Below are positions 1-9,714 of a DNA stretch of 64,000 nucleotides, one piece after another. Origin of the DNA: Pomphorhynchus laevis (Eukaryota > Acanthocephala > Palaeacanthocephala > Echinorhynchida > Pomphorhynchidae); assembly GCA_012934845.2 (NCBI GenBank), contig WNNJ02000797.1:1-64000 (forward strand), given 5' to 3'. The translations under genes and the position numbers were made by a program. Positions within the stretch are counted from its first letter, which is position 1. The number at the start of each line of letters is the position of its first letter. The notes below the pieces were generated by a model, which made no database searches, had not been told where the DNA came from, and worked only from the letters and a program-made list of their open reading frames with translations.

Positions 1-895
1 GTATTGCTCGAGATTGCGAATAGCAATTCTTTCCGTATATTTAAGTAAGAGTTCAAATCGAGCATATTCTTCAGTCTGCAAACTTTCGTCACTCCTAGAC
101 GGTCATGTGATAGCCGGCAGCCATCGTCAGTAAGATGAACTATCACACGCCGTTTCAGCTGCCTCTGTGACATTGTGAAAATGCATTTCCGACATCTAGC
201 TTAAATTGTTGGTGGCGTTAGCTCTTAAATCCAACAATTTGCAATGCAGACCATCATAAACAACCAGAGGATCAAACTTTCGGATGCTTGACTGTAAGAA
301 ACCGAGATTGAGTGGATCAATTCTTTCTATGTAATCATAAAAGTTTCGTTTGAATCGGTATTGCTCGAGATTGCGAATAGCAATTCTTTCCGTATATTTA
401 AGTAAGAGTTCAAATCGAGCATATTCTTCAGTCTGCAAACTTTCGTCACTCCTAGACGGTCATGTGATAGCCGGCAGCCATCGTCAGTAAGATGAACTAT
501 CACACGCCGTTTCGGCTGCTTCTGTGACATTGTGAAAATGCATTTACGGAAAGAATTGCTATTCGCAATCTCGAGCAATACCGATTCAAACGAAACTTTT
601 ATGATTATATAGAAAGAATTGATCCACTCAATCTCGGTTTCTTACAGTCAAGCATCCGAAAGTTTGATCCTCTGGTTGTTTATGATGGTCTGCATTGCAA
701 ATTGTTGGATTTAAGAGCTAACGCCACCAACAATTTAAGCTAGATGTCGGAAATGCATTTTCACAATGTCACAGAGGCAGCCGAAACGGCGTGTGATAGT
801 TCATCTTACTGACGATGGCTGCCGGCTATCACATGACTGTCTAGGAGTGACGAAAGTTTGCAGACTGAAGAATATGCTCGATTTGAACTCTTACT

Positions 896-897
<2 letters not shown>
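1..897. repeat. Penelope terminal-repeat cluster, tandem plus inverted
   Basis: A unit of about 357 bp occurs in tandem on the minus strand (1-188 repeats at 358-545), then again on the plus strand (about 547-897), so the block is a large palindrome. Each unit contains the hammerhead-like core described at 776-850. It is followed on the same strand by a short reading frame beginning MQTEEYARFELLLKY (minus 438-196; plus from 858). That frame is the same in both orientations, but I do not recognise the peptide. Terminal repeats in tandem and in inverted 5'-truncated copies are typical of Penelope-like elements. The subtype differs from the repeats at 989-1447 and 3433-4690. Confidence 0.7.
776..850 (+). 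ncRNA. hammerhead-like core in PLE repeat
   Basis: The strand reads GGCAGC then GAAAC (783-787), a stem arm, CTGACGA (809-815), GGCTGCC (817-823), the complementary arm, GTC (839-841) and TAGGAGTGA (842-850). The last segment pairs with TTCATCTTA just before CTGACGA. These are the conserved hammerhead pieces CUGANGA, GAAA and GUC, with the three expected helices, but in permuted order. The same layout is seen on the minus strand at about 90-170 and 447-530. Minimal hammerheads are known from Penelope terminal repeats. Activity is inferred. Confidence 0.5.

Positions 898-988
<91 letters not shown>
898..988. repeat. (TA)n microsatellite
   Basis: About 45 uninterrupted TA dinucleotides separate two oppositely oriented Penelope terminal-repeat copies. 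The array begins inside the ACTTAAATATA stretch of the left repeat. The long IYIYIY reading frames here are artefacts of the dinucleotide. Confidence 0.97.
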
Positions 989-990
<2 letters not shown>

Positions 991-1447
991 TAGATTTTGC
1001 CAAAAACCGGAGTTCGATTACATGCAGAGCAGACTTCCTTATCACTCCTAGACGAGCTGATGGTAGCCGGCAGCACTCATCAGTAAGGTGAACTACCATC
1101 AGTCGTTTCGGCTGCCTTGTGATATATTTAAAAGGCATCTCCGAGAATTTGCTAACGTAGTAGCATGTAAAGGGATCCTGTGAGAAAGCAAGCAGCGACA
1201 GCAATTAAAATTCCTGCCGAATAAAATTAGGATGATCCGGAAAGCACGTTGTTAGTTTAAAGAGGCTATGCCCATGCTACTACGTTAGCAAATTCTCGGA
1301 GATGCCTTTAAATATATCACAAGGCAGCCGAAACGACTGATGGTAGTTCACCTTACTGATGAGTGCTGCCGGCTACCATCAGCTCGTCTAGGAGTGATAA
1401 AGAAGTCTGCTCTGCATGTAATCAAACTCTTGGCAAAATCTACGATT
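989..1447. repeat. inverted pair of PLE terminal repeats
   Basis: The arms 989-1168 and 1273-1447 are near-perfect reverse complements around a spacer of about 104 bp. Each arm holds one hammerhead-like core (minus strand near 1045-1115, plus strand at 1323-1397). The right arm abuts the 3' side of the minus-strand Penelope element, so it is probably that element's own terminal repeat. The left arm is an inverted extra copy. Such head-to-head arrangements are usual in this retroelement class. Confidence 0.75.
1323..1397 (+). ncRNA. hammerhead-like core in PLE repeat
   Basis: GGCAGC (1323-1328) and GAAAC (1330-1334) are followed by an arm, TTCACCTTA, CTGATGA (1356-1362), GTGCTGCC (1363-1370), the complementary arm CTACCATCAG, GTC (1386-1388) and TAGGAGTGA (1389-1397). 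Helix II would be GGCAGC with GCTGCC. Helix III would be CTGATGGTAG with CTACCATCAG. Helix I would be TTCACCTTA with TAGGAGTGA (one bulge). All three helices differ in sequence from those at 4202-4277 yet keep pairing. The motif lies on the strand opposite to the Penelope reading frame. Confidence 0.55.
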
Positions 1448-3432
1448 ATGAAACTGAAGCTTTTTAGCTCCCGGAGCACAGTTTTGACACATTCTACCAT
1501 CAAATTATATATATAGTGAACACTGATGCCGGGACCCACACAGGAGTACTCGTTGAATAGTTTGAAATTGCAACACCGGCTAAGCAACAGAAAGATAGCT
1601 TCTTGTTTCGGCCTGTACACATGCTCTTTATTTAATCCATTTGGTGTATCCGTTAGCAGCTGCCCAATCTAATTCTGCTCTAAACGTCGTCTATCTTGCG
1701 TATCGCTTACGCCGTGTTCAATGACGGTGTAATCGAATACATCTTTATTAGTGGTGTGTGTCGTTAGGCAGTTGTGAACAATCGCATCACGTTCTTTTGA
1801 TTTCTTCTTTAGATCACACCTTCTGTTGTTCGAGCGCCGATTAATCGTCAACACCATCTCCCCCACATGTTGTGCGTTGCACAATTTACAACGCACCTCG
1901 TACACGTCCACCGCAGAATTGCACGATGTATTTGCCTTTATGGAATACTTTAGGCCCGTGCATGTGCTTTGAAAAACCTTAGTTTCCCTTATATTTGAGC
2001 AGCATTTTGCTCTAGGTCTTAAGCATCGTCTACACCCATAATGTACTCGAGCATCTGTAGATGTCTTCAACCTCGACGATGTGAGTAAATTTCTTAACTT
2101 GTTCTTCGCAGAGAAAATGACCCTAATACTCTTCTCATTTTTACCAAATTTCCGCCTCATAGCTGATACTGTGTCAGATACTAACATCGGTAAACCGCTA
2201 AGTGCGTTGTGGTATGGTATGCACAGCATGCAATCGGCTTTCTTACTTGTGTCACTTTTCGCAGCGTACATCCGAGTGAATGCAACGTTAATCGACCGAT
2301 TTACTTCGCGATGAGTGTATCCTCTCATTAGCATTTCATCCCTAATGAGGTATTCACTTTAGTCTGGAGCTGGCAGTGTTGCTATCCAAAGCACCCTTAG
2401 CATTTCGTTGATTAATGCGTTTCTTTTCATGTAGAACGGGTGTGCACTTTGTGGATGTAGAAACACCTTTTGATAACTGTCTTTGCGAAATATCTCGGTA
2501 ATCAATTCTCGCCTTATTTTATCGACTAAAATTGACACATCCAGAAAGTTAACTAGATGGCTCCGGTCTACAGTGAAGTTTAACGAGCCGAAATTTTGCA
2601 GTCGCTCTATGAACATCGTCAGAGCTTCATCGCTGCCCTGCCACGCTACAAAAATATCATTAATATATCTCATCCACAAGAGAGGTTTAACTGTTTCTAG
2701 AGATATCATATCTTCTTCATATTCTGACATGCATAGAATCGCGTAGCTGGGAGCGACATGCGTTCCCGTGACTGTGCCAATAATCTGCCTATACAATGAT
2801 CCATTACACTCAAATACGTTTCCTTCCAATATGATTGTTAGTCCCTCTCTTACCATTTGTCGTTGTTTCTCACTCCATCCAGCACGTTGCATTGCCTTAT
2901 CTACGTTTGCCAACCCTTGATCGTGAAAAATTGATGTGTAGAGAGAGGTCACGTCTAACGTTTGAAGCACACATGTATCAACTATCAATTCCTTATATGT
3001 GTTTAACTTATAAAGAAATTCCTTAGTATTGCCAATGTAGCTGGTGACCGATTGTGCGAGAGGTTTTAATAGGGAGTTCAGGAAATGCGACAATTGTTGT
3101 GTGATAGTACCTACATTGCTTACAATTAGACTTCCCTTACATGGTGAGTCGTTCTTGTGGATCTTCGGTAACATATATAACCTGCCGGGAATTGTCGTAG
3201 TACCAGTTCCACGTAGTTGATGAGCTGTGTCGTTATCAAGGGTTCCCAAACTCTGATATTTTAGCATGAACTCCGTCATTCGGTTCTTCACAGACTGCAG
3301 AGTATTAATGTCTGCGGGTTCATAGCTATGTGATTGTAGCTGTCGCAATATATTCAGCAACAACCTCTGCCTAGTGTTTAAGGATGATCCGCACAGCAAT
3401 TCGATCTGGTAAAGAGCGTGAGCCTCAGACAA
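1448..3432 (-). mobile_element. Penelope-like retroelement, RT plus GIY-YIG nuclease
   Basis: On the minus strand, 3432-2359 encodes a telomerase-related reverse transcriptase of the Penelope type. Landmarks are GRLYMLPKIHK, LDVTSLYTSI, GTVTGTHVAPSYA and WMRYINDIF. Part 2334-1669 carries the linker and the GIY-YIG-type endonuclease with its Cys motif (VYEVRCKLCNAQHVGE). The element is close to full length, but no ATG is seen at the N-terminus. The coding frame is broken about once, so it is probably not active as it stands. Terminal repeats lie at 1273-1447 on its 3' side and in tandem at 3433-4690 on its 5' side. The slight decay suggests a fairly young copy. Confidence in the family is high. 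Confidence 0.9.
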
Positions 3433-4201
3433 TTAAGAAAGGTTTTGGAAACGCCTTTATTCACAATGTCACACAGGCAACAAAAATGACCAGTGAGTAC
3501 TTCATTCTATCGATGATTGTTGCCGGGTATTCATTGGTCGTCTATAAGTGACATGATGACGGAAAGTCGTGAATCAAAGTATAATCTAACAAGCGACATC
3601 ATTTTGTATAATGGCCGTATTTCGGAAGAAATCCTGGACCGTTGTCTACTCAGCACATCCGTGCACTACTATTATACATGCCGTATCCATTAAGGATCCA
3701 ACGAGTGCAGCGACAATTCAGCAACAACCTCTGCCTAGTGTTTAAAGATGGTCTGCACAGCAATTCGATCTGGTAAAGAGCATAAACCTCAGACAATAAA
3801 GAAAAATGTCGGAGACGCCTTTATTTACAATGTCACACAGCCAACCGAAACGACCAGTGAGTACTTCATTCTACTGCTAAGTGTTGCCGGGTACTCATTG
3901 GTCGTCTAAAAGATACATGGTGACTGAAAGTCGTGAATCGAAGTCCAGTCTTTCAAGCAACACCATTTAGTATAAATGCCATATTACCTAAGAAATCCTG
4001 GACCGTTATCTACTCAGCACATCCGTGTACTACTATTATACTTGCCGTATCCGTTAAGGATCCAACGAGTGCAGCGACAATTCAGCAACAACCTCTGTCT
4101 AGTGTTTAAGGATGGTCCGCACAGCAATTCGATCTGGTAAAGAGCGTAAGCCTCAGACAATTAAGCAGTGTCGGAAACGCCTTTATTCACAATGTCACAC
4201 A

Positions 4202-4277
4202 GGCAACCGAAACGGCCAGTGAGTACTTCATTCTGCTGATGAGTGTTGCCGGGTACCCATTGGTCGTCTAGAAGTGA
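4202..4277 (+). ncRNA. hammerhead-like core, tandem repeat copy 3
   Basis: GGCAAC (4202-4207), GAAAC (4209-4213), arm, CTGATGA (4236-4242), GTGTTGCC (4243-4250), complementary arm, GTC (4266-4268), TAGAAGTGA (4269-4277). Helix II is GGCAAC with GTTGCC, where the copy at 1323 has GGCAGC with GCTGCC: a compensatory change. Helix I changes likewise (TTCATTCTG with TAGAAGTGA). Confidence 0.55.
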
Positions 4278-4566
4278 CATGGTAGTGACTGAAAGTCGTG
4301 AATCGGAGTCCAGTCTAAAAAGCAACACCATTTTGTATAAATGCGGTATTTCGAAAGAAATCTTGAACCGTTGTCTACTCAGCACATCCTTGCACTACTA
4401 TTATACATGCCGTATCCATTAAGGATCCAACGATCAGCGACAATTCAGCAACAACCTCTGCCTAGTGTTTAAAGATGGTATGCACAGCAATTCGATCTGG
4501 TAAAGAGCATAAACCTCAGACAATAAAGAAAAATGTCGGAGACGCCTTTATTCAAAATGTCACACA

Positions 4567-4642
4567 GGCAACCGAAACGACCAGTGAGTACTTCATTCAA
4601 CTGATGAGTGTTGCCGGTTACTCATTGGTCGTCTAGAAGTGA
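4567..4642 (+). ncRNA. hammerhead-like core, tandem repeat copy 4
   Basis: GGCAAC (4567-4572), GAAAC (4574-4578), CTGATGA (4601-4607), GTGTTGCC (4608-4615), GTC (4631-4633), TAGAAGTGA (4634-4642). It lies 365 bp downstream of the copy at 4202. In a plus-strand transcript the CTGATGA strand of copy 3 could therefore meet the GAAA and GUC strands of copy 4. Confidence 0.55.
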
Positions 4643-4690
4643 CATGGTAGGAACTGAAAGTCGTGAATCGAAGTTTAGTCTATCAAGATT

Positions 4691-6120
4691 TATTATTACA
4701 AGCAAGAATTGGCTATAAAGTCTTGAATGTCTTAACGTCTGTGGCCATCACGATTTCCGACGGTAGTCGATTCCAAGCATTTGCACAACGATGAGACAAC
4801 CGATCCAACCGTGAACTGCGACTATGGGACGATATCCTCAACAACAGTGGATGACCTCTGTGGCATCGTCTATCGTTGATAACCACAGAATGGGTAGGAT
4901 ATCCATCCGAACCGTTGGCGATATGCCACATTACTAACATATCTAGGATGTACAGTCTTTGGTGCACAGTTATCAAACCTAGAGTTTTAAGTCTGTCACG
5001 ATAACTCATATGAGAACAACTCGAACACAGTTTACTGCCACGGCGAAGTATATTTTCTAAGTCATTCAACTCTTTTTTGCACGTTGGAAAACTGTCTTGT
5101 ATCGCGAACTTAATATGTGGTCTTACAAGTGCATTAAATAGAATTCTAAAACATGTGGGTGACACAAACTTGAAGCAATTTTTTATCAAATACAACATTC
5201 TTCTGGAAGACGCGCATCTATGTTCAGTGTCCATTCTAGATTTCAAGGAAGAATGATTTATGATACCAAGGTCTCGTACATGAGATACACAATTAATTAT
5301 TTGAGATCCTATAGTATATCGGGCAGGTACAGAACTATACCCGAAACGAAGGTGAACACACTTAGAGACGTTCAATAGTATTCCTGTATGCATACTCCGA
5401 TTTATCTCCTATCAATATCACTTTGCAGAAACTCTATATCCTTTGGAGAATTAATTGTGCTCCACACATTCAAGTCATCTGCGAAAGCAAGATATTGGCA
5501 TTGCAGTTTACTCAGCAGAGAGTTGATGAAAATGTTAAAAAGTAATGGACCAAGCACAGTCCCCTGAGGAACCCCTGAAGTCACACTACGCGGAGAAGAA
5601 AAACAATCACCAACCCGTACTATATAGCTCCTAGATGACAGAAAATCAGCAACCCACGCTACAAGCATCCGGAGAATGCCATGATCGAATAATGCTTGTA
5701 TCAACTGAGAATGATGCACGCGATCGAATGCTCTACTAAAATCAAGAAACATAGCATCAATAGAGCTACCTCGAGATAATTCTGCGGCCAACGCCTGATG
5801 AGAGCACAAGAGATTTGTCAGACAAGATCTGCCTTTTCTGAAACCATGCTGTTGAGAGCAAATCTGTCCGGACTCAATCAAGTGACTCATTATCATGTCG
5901 TGAACTATACGCTCTATAATTTTACTTATATGGCTAGTTAAACTTATAGGCCTGTAGTTACTAGCCAAGTTCCGCACACCTTTCTTACAAACAGGTACAA
6001 TCATAGCACGTTTCCAGTCGCTCGGTAATTTGCCAGTGTAAAGAGAGCTGAAACAGTATTGCCAAGGGTCGAGAGAGGTGGGCACTCAAGATACGTAAAA
6101 GAAAGAGGTATGTCGTCAGG
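4691..6120 (-). pseudogene. CR1/Jockey-like LINE, RT fragment
   Basis: On the minus strand, 6085-5402 gives reverse transcriptase fingers and palm: NYRPISLTSHISKIIERIV, QHGFRKGRSCLTNLL, FLDFSRAFDRVHH, SGVPQGTVLGPLLF and LAFADDLNVW. After a frameshift at about 5395-5405, 5393-4713 gives the thumb and C-terminal region (MRRMLYLIK-type segment, ending NAWNRLPSEI). The 5' region (endonuclease and ORF1) is absent, and upstream sequence (6085-6120) still encodes the pre-finger GPDDIPLSF segment in another frame. The family is the APE-type LINE class seen repeatedly in this window. The 3' end abuts the Penelope repeats. It is dead. Confidence 0.85.
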
Positions 6121-6230
6121 ACCATTTGCTACTGCAACTGATCGGCGAGCACAACAAGACGATCTATCTCAGCTTATCGAAAGATTAAGCTCAATCTGCG
6201 AGCGTAGCGAGCGGAACTGACAGTAAAAAT
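6121..6230 (-). promoter_or_regulatory. LINE 5'-UTR-like piece with GC palindrome
   Basis: On the minus strand this reads CTGTCAGTTCC, then GCTCGCTACGCTCGC, then a GATTGAGC stretch and TCGATAA. The same string follows the 20-bp array in the 5' leader of the L2-like element at 38,985-39,030. A single unit of that array (CTGTCAGTTCC) is present here. Joined to a CR1-like RT fragment, it is either a chimeric 5' end or a separate tiny insertion. Confidence 0.5.
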
Positions 6231-7439
6231 TGTAAGTATTTAACAATCAAGACAATTTTTTAACTGTTCAATATTCGCAATGTCTTTGCGCAAGCAAACT
6301 AATTGTGATGAAATGTACCAAAATCATGTGTAATCAAGACACCTATGTCCTAAAACATCACTAGCATTATGAACAGCAGAGCCATGTAACTCGTATGTTG
6401 ACATAAGTGAATTGTACTTTCACTATGGATTAGCATAAGCATATTTTAATTTCTGTGAGGAAATATTGTTTGTAACTGACAACTTATAAACTATCTGTCA
6501 TGTTGTAGCACGATCTTGTTCGTAATTGACCATGGATAAACTATGTATGACAATTTAGATTATGGTAGCATCTATAAATGTACGAATGAATGAACAAATT
6601 TTTTGAATCGTCGGCGTTAACTCAGATTCTTGAGTGAAACTGTGAGGATAAACCATTAATGTATATGCTATACAGAAATTAAGCCAAAACTCAACCTTCG
6701 GAAACTCACATATCACTAGCTTTCGAGTATTATGACTATTGATTTTAACCTTGTAACTAAGTTGATTAAAGAATACATTCAAATGAACACAATCCATTTG
6801 ACCGCTCGTCACAGTCAAAACGATTTTAAAAGTTTAAGAAAATAATATCCTTGTCTATACCTACATCTTTGTTTTACTACTAAGAAATATGCAATTAATA
6901 AATTGGTCAATTTAAAATGATTTCCCCTGAAACCATTTGTTTTCTAAAGAGTACGTCGTTTGCTTGGAAGAATGCAACAATGCATCGGTAGATAATGTGT
7001 TCAAAGTGCTAAACAGCACGTACATGTAATGTTCATGTAATGGTCATTAATTTTTAGAAAAAATTAATCAAGTGGGTAAGTTAGAATTAATAACACGTTA
7101 GCCTGGTCATATGTCCAACGTGGAACTATGTTCTTGAAAGGGAAATTGGTGACACCAGTAAATCTTCCAGTACAATATTCCCGACATCTACTGCCCGTTC
7201 AAAGAATATAAATTTTTAACAGATTACCCGATTTTTTAAACAGTATCTTACAATGGCTATGGCCGACAAAAACAGCTACAATCGTCATCAAATGTGCTCA
7301 ACTACAAATACAGTACTCGACACACAAATGCAGCGTCTAGATCACAATCGCCTGCGACAACAGTAAGTTTAAAGAAGACTTCTCATGTGAATTTTGTGTC
7401 AACAAAATAATCCACAACCTCTCCTATAAGCACGTATCA
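6231..7439. other. no gene seen
   Basis: AT-rich sequence without recognisable coding, repeat or RNA features. An open stretch on the minus strand (6818-6555, 87 codons) has no recognisable domain, and I do not call it a gene. Confidence 0.6.
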
Positions 7440-8152
7440 TCCTCCAAAATGGCCACTTAAACTACCCTCGTTGTTTCCGATGTCTTTTATCCACTCACTG
7501 ATCCAGTCACCATATACACTTCCCGTCCAATGTCATCTTCACTCCCCGACACCCCGTCACCTCCAAGATTCTTCCACTCATAACCTTTTCTCACATCGCT
7601 GGCTACTGTCTATATTATCCCTATTCTCTTTGTCTCCCGCTGTCGAAACTACTTCCTTCATATCCTTAACTCACAGCTCTCCTATCGTGATCTAACCCGC
7701 TTCCGTCACTCGTTCTACTTTCGGAAACGCTTCCCTTCTCGCGATCGTTGCGTCATCGACACTAATATCACTCCTTTTACCCCCTTATCTCAATAAGCAC
7801 GTCTCGACCACTATGCTTCCGCCTTTAGATCCATATTCTCGTATCTTGTTTCTACGAATAAACCATCGTTTTTCAACGACATCTCTCCTGTAGCATTCAT
7901 CTGCCTAAACAAATCTTCACAATCTAATCATCATTCCCCTTTCCTGCAAATTGTTTTCAAGCGTCGCTCTCACGCGCCCTCTGTCCTCTACCAACGATTT
8001 AAACGCATCTCCTCTTCAACCACTCTCATTTTCCCCGATCGCACCCCATCCGAAATCGCTAAACTATATTCTGCCAGCCTCGAAAAACGCCGACGCGAGG
8101 AAAACGGCGAAGCATTTCTCTCATCCGAAACATCCACGGAAATTTTCAAGTT
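7440..8152 (+). pseudogene. L2-like LINE ORF1 fragment (left half of split element)
   Basis: Pyrimidine-rich sequence matching the C-terminal half of the ORF1 of the L2-like family (compare 36,040-36,715 and 39,850-40,310). Visible landmarks are FRKRFPSRDRCVI, FFNDISPVAFICLNKSS, FPDRTPSEIA and SLEKRRREENGEAFLSSE. The frame is broken several times. It stops at AATTTTCAAGTT (8141-8152). The very next sequence of the family, GTCCACAC, is found at 17,405, so the rest of this element lies beyond 9.25 kb of inserted DNA. ORF1 proteins of this type bind RNA; no function remains here. Confidence 0.8.
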
Positions 8153-9520
8153 ATTATTATAAAATTATTATTATTATTAAAATTATAAGGAACATTGCAA
8201 AGTGGGATGGCCAGGTTGCATTCGTCTTACTTACAAAGAGCCTTTAATTCAAGTGGAAACATTTACTGAGAACCTGCATTGTTGAGTCACACTGGTTTAG
8301 TCCTTTGGTTTGCGAAGTCGTTGATGGTCTGTTACCAGAGATTACTGGAAAGACGGACGTGGAGCAAACGATGCGTGAAGTTTTTGAACTACCAATCAGC
8401 ATGGGTGGACTAGGCGTATTGAATCGTAGTAAAGCATGTGCTCCTTACAACATTGAATATAGCTATTCCTTGCGGATGTGTACCCCCTTAGCAGAACAAT
8501 CGGCAAGTGACTGGGAGGAGGCACAGAATATGATTGCAAATCAAATTAGAATAGAGAACAATGAATACAATTGTAGCACACAAAAACATCTAATGCAATA
8601 TCTAAGCGATACCGAAAGGAGTAATCTAAACCACATCACGTCTTCAAGAGGATCATCGCTTTGGTTGAGTTCATTGCCAATACATTCTGAAGGCCATCAT
8701 CTTTCCAAGCAGCAATTTCAAGACGCATTGGCTGCAAGATATAATTGGGCACCGATAAACACACCATCCAAATGTATTTGTGGAAATAATTTCAATATCA
8801 CACATGGGATCTCATGTCAAGTTGGTGGAATACCTTTTAAAAGACATAATACAATAAGAGACAATATCGTGGTAGCACTTCGAGATGTGTGTGTCAATGT
8901 TGCTATTGAGCCTATACTCCTACCACTACCAGATTTAATGACATTTTACAACATTAATACAACCACAGACAGGTCGGCTCGATTAGACATAGCGTGCAAT
9001 AATCTGTTCGGAACAACGATGGAGCGGTCCTTTATGGACGTTTGTGTTTTTAATCCACTTGCCTCATCGTATGCCCAACGGATGAATAACACACATAACT
9101 ATCATGAGAATAGAAAACGAACTAAATATGTTGAAAGAGTAGTAAAGATCGAGTGCTCTGCGTTTCACCCTCTCACGTTTTCGGCGCTAGGAAGCATAGG
9201 GCCCAGTGCAGACAGAGTACTACGACAGATCGCAAGACAACAAGCGGTTAAACACAATACACCCTATCACAAATGCATCACTAAACTTCGGAGCGACATA
9301 TCATTCATCCTTGCAAAGTGTGTGTCCTTGGCGATTCGACGAGCATCAATCCGAAAACTCAATAGTCAAGCGAATATATTCAATGATTCGCCAAACTAAC
9401 ATTAATGAAAATGTATAATAATAACAATTTTAATAAGGGCCCATTTGCGGGTAACCAAAATTGTATGTTATGTTGAAATGTTTAAAAAAATTATTATTAT
9501 TATAAAAATATTAAAAACAT
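8153..9520 (+). pseudogene. RLE-type LINE copy a, C-terminal part
   Basis: This is a 5'-truncated copy of a LINE with a restriction-like endonuclease. Coding begins at about 8185 (NIAKWDGQVAF), passes one stop at 8245-8247 (SL*FKWKHLLRT, probably CAA to TAA), and stays open to 9399. It holds the RT C-terminal region (LPISMGGLGVLNRS), a CCHC zinc knuckle (CICGNNFNITHGISC), KRHNTIRD, and the nuclease core ARLDIAC...FMDVCVFN followed by ENRKRTKYVERV. The R-x-D...D...K-x-x-K-Y spacing is that of the R2/CRE-type nuclease. The 3' UTR carries the GCCC...GGGT hairpin (9439-9453) and an (ATT)n tail near 9490. At 8153-8185 an (ATT)n run lies at the left junction. Confidence 0.85.
9439..9453 (+). other. 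3'-UTR hairpin of RLE LINE
   Basis: GCCCATTTGCGGGTA can fold as a CCC/GGG hairpin with an ATTTGC loop. The identical 15 bases occur at 14,817-14,831, at the same distance after the stop of copy e. LINE reverse transcriptases often recognise a 3' UTR stem-loop, so this is the likely priming signal of this subfamily. Confidence 0.5.
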
Positions 9521-9578
9521 TTTGGCTTTTAATAAACATACAAAGTAAAAATTTTCTTGATTACAACATCTTACAAGG

Positions 9579-9714
9579 ACTGCGTTTCAGAGGACTGCGT
9601 TTCAGAGGACTGTTTGAAATTCTAAGCTGCTGACAAATAACTATTTACAATAAAATAACATACATTTGAGAGATTAATATACACAATAAAATAACATACA
9701 AGGACTACTTACAA
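9579..9714. repeat. two 15-bp units and a duplicated AT-rich spacer
   Basis: Two copies of the TGCGTTTCAGAGGAC unit occur at about 9581-9612. They are followed by a segment containing ACAATAAAATAACATAC twice (near 9648 and 9682), then the main array. The block sits between the 3' tail of RLE copy a and the leader of RLE copy b. Confidence 0.7.

Larger units (their letters stand above)
3433..4690. repeat. tandem PLE terminal repeats, about four units
   Basis: Units of about 350-365 bp repeat from 3351 to 4690. Each one contains the start of the Penelope reading frame (around 3360-3430, 3720-3795, 4080-4160, 4440-4520) and a hammerhead-like core (about 3476-3548, 3840-3915, 4202-4277, 4567-4642). 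The last two cores keep every conserved position; the first two are less well kept. The array sits on the 5' side of the minus-strand Penelope element and ends where a CR1-like LINE begins. Tandem repeats of this kind are what a dimer-acting ribozyme would need. Confidence 0.75.

Noticed and set aside
1012-1166. Hammerhead on the strand opposite to the reported core
   Set aside because: CTGATGG occurs there, but GAAA is absent and the motif is not conserved between repeats.
766-1204. Long IYIYIY open frames across the TA run
   Set aside because: Produced by the (TA)n microsatellite; no coding signal.
6555-6818. 87-codon minus-strand frame as a gene
   Set aside because: No domain, no splice or polyadenylation context, AT-rich chance frame.
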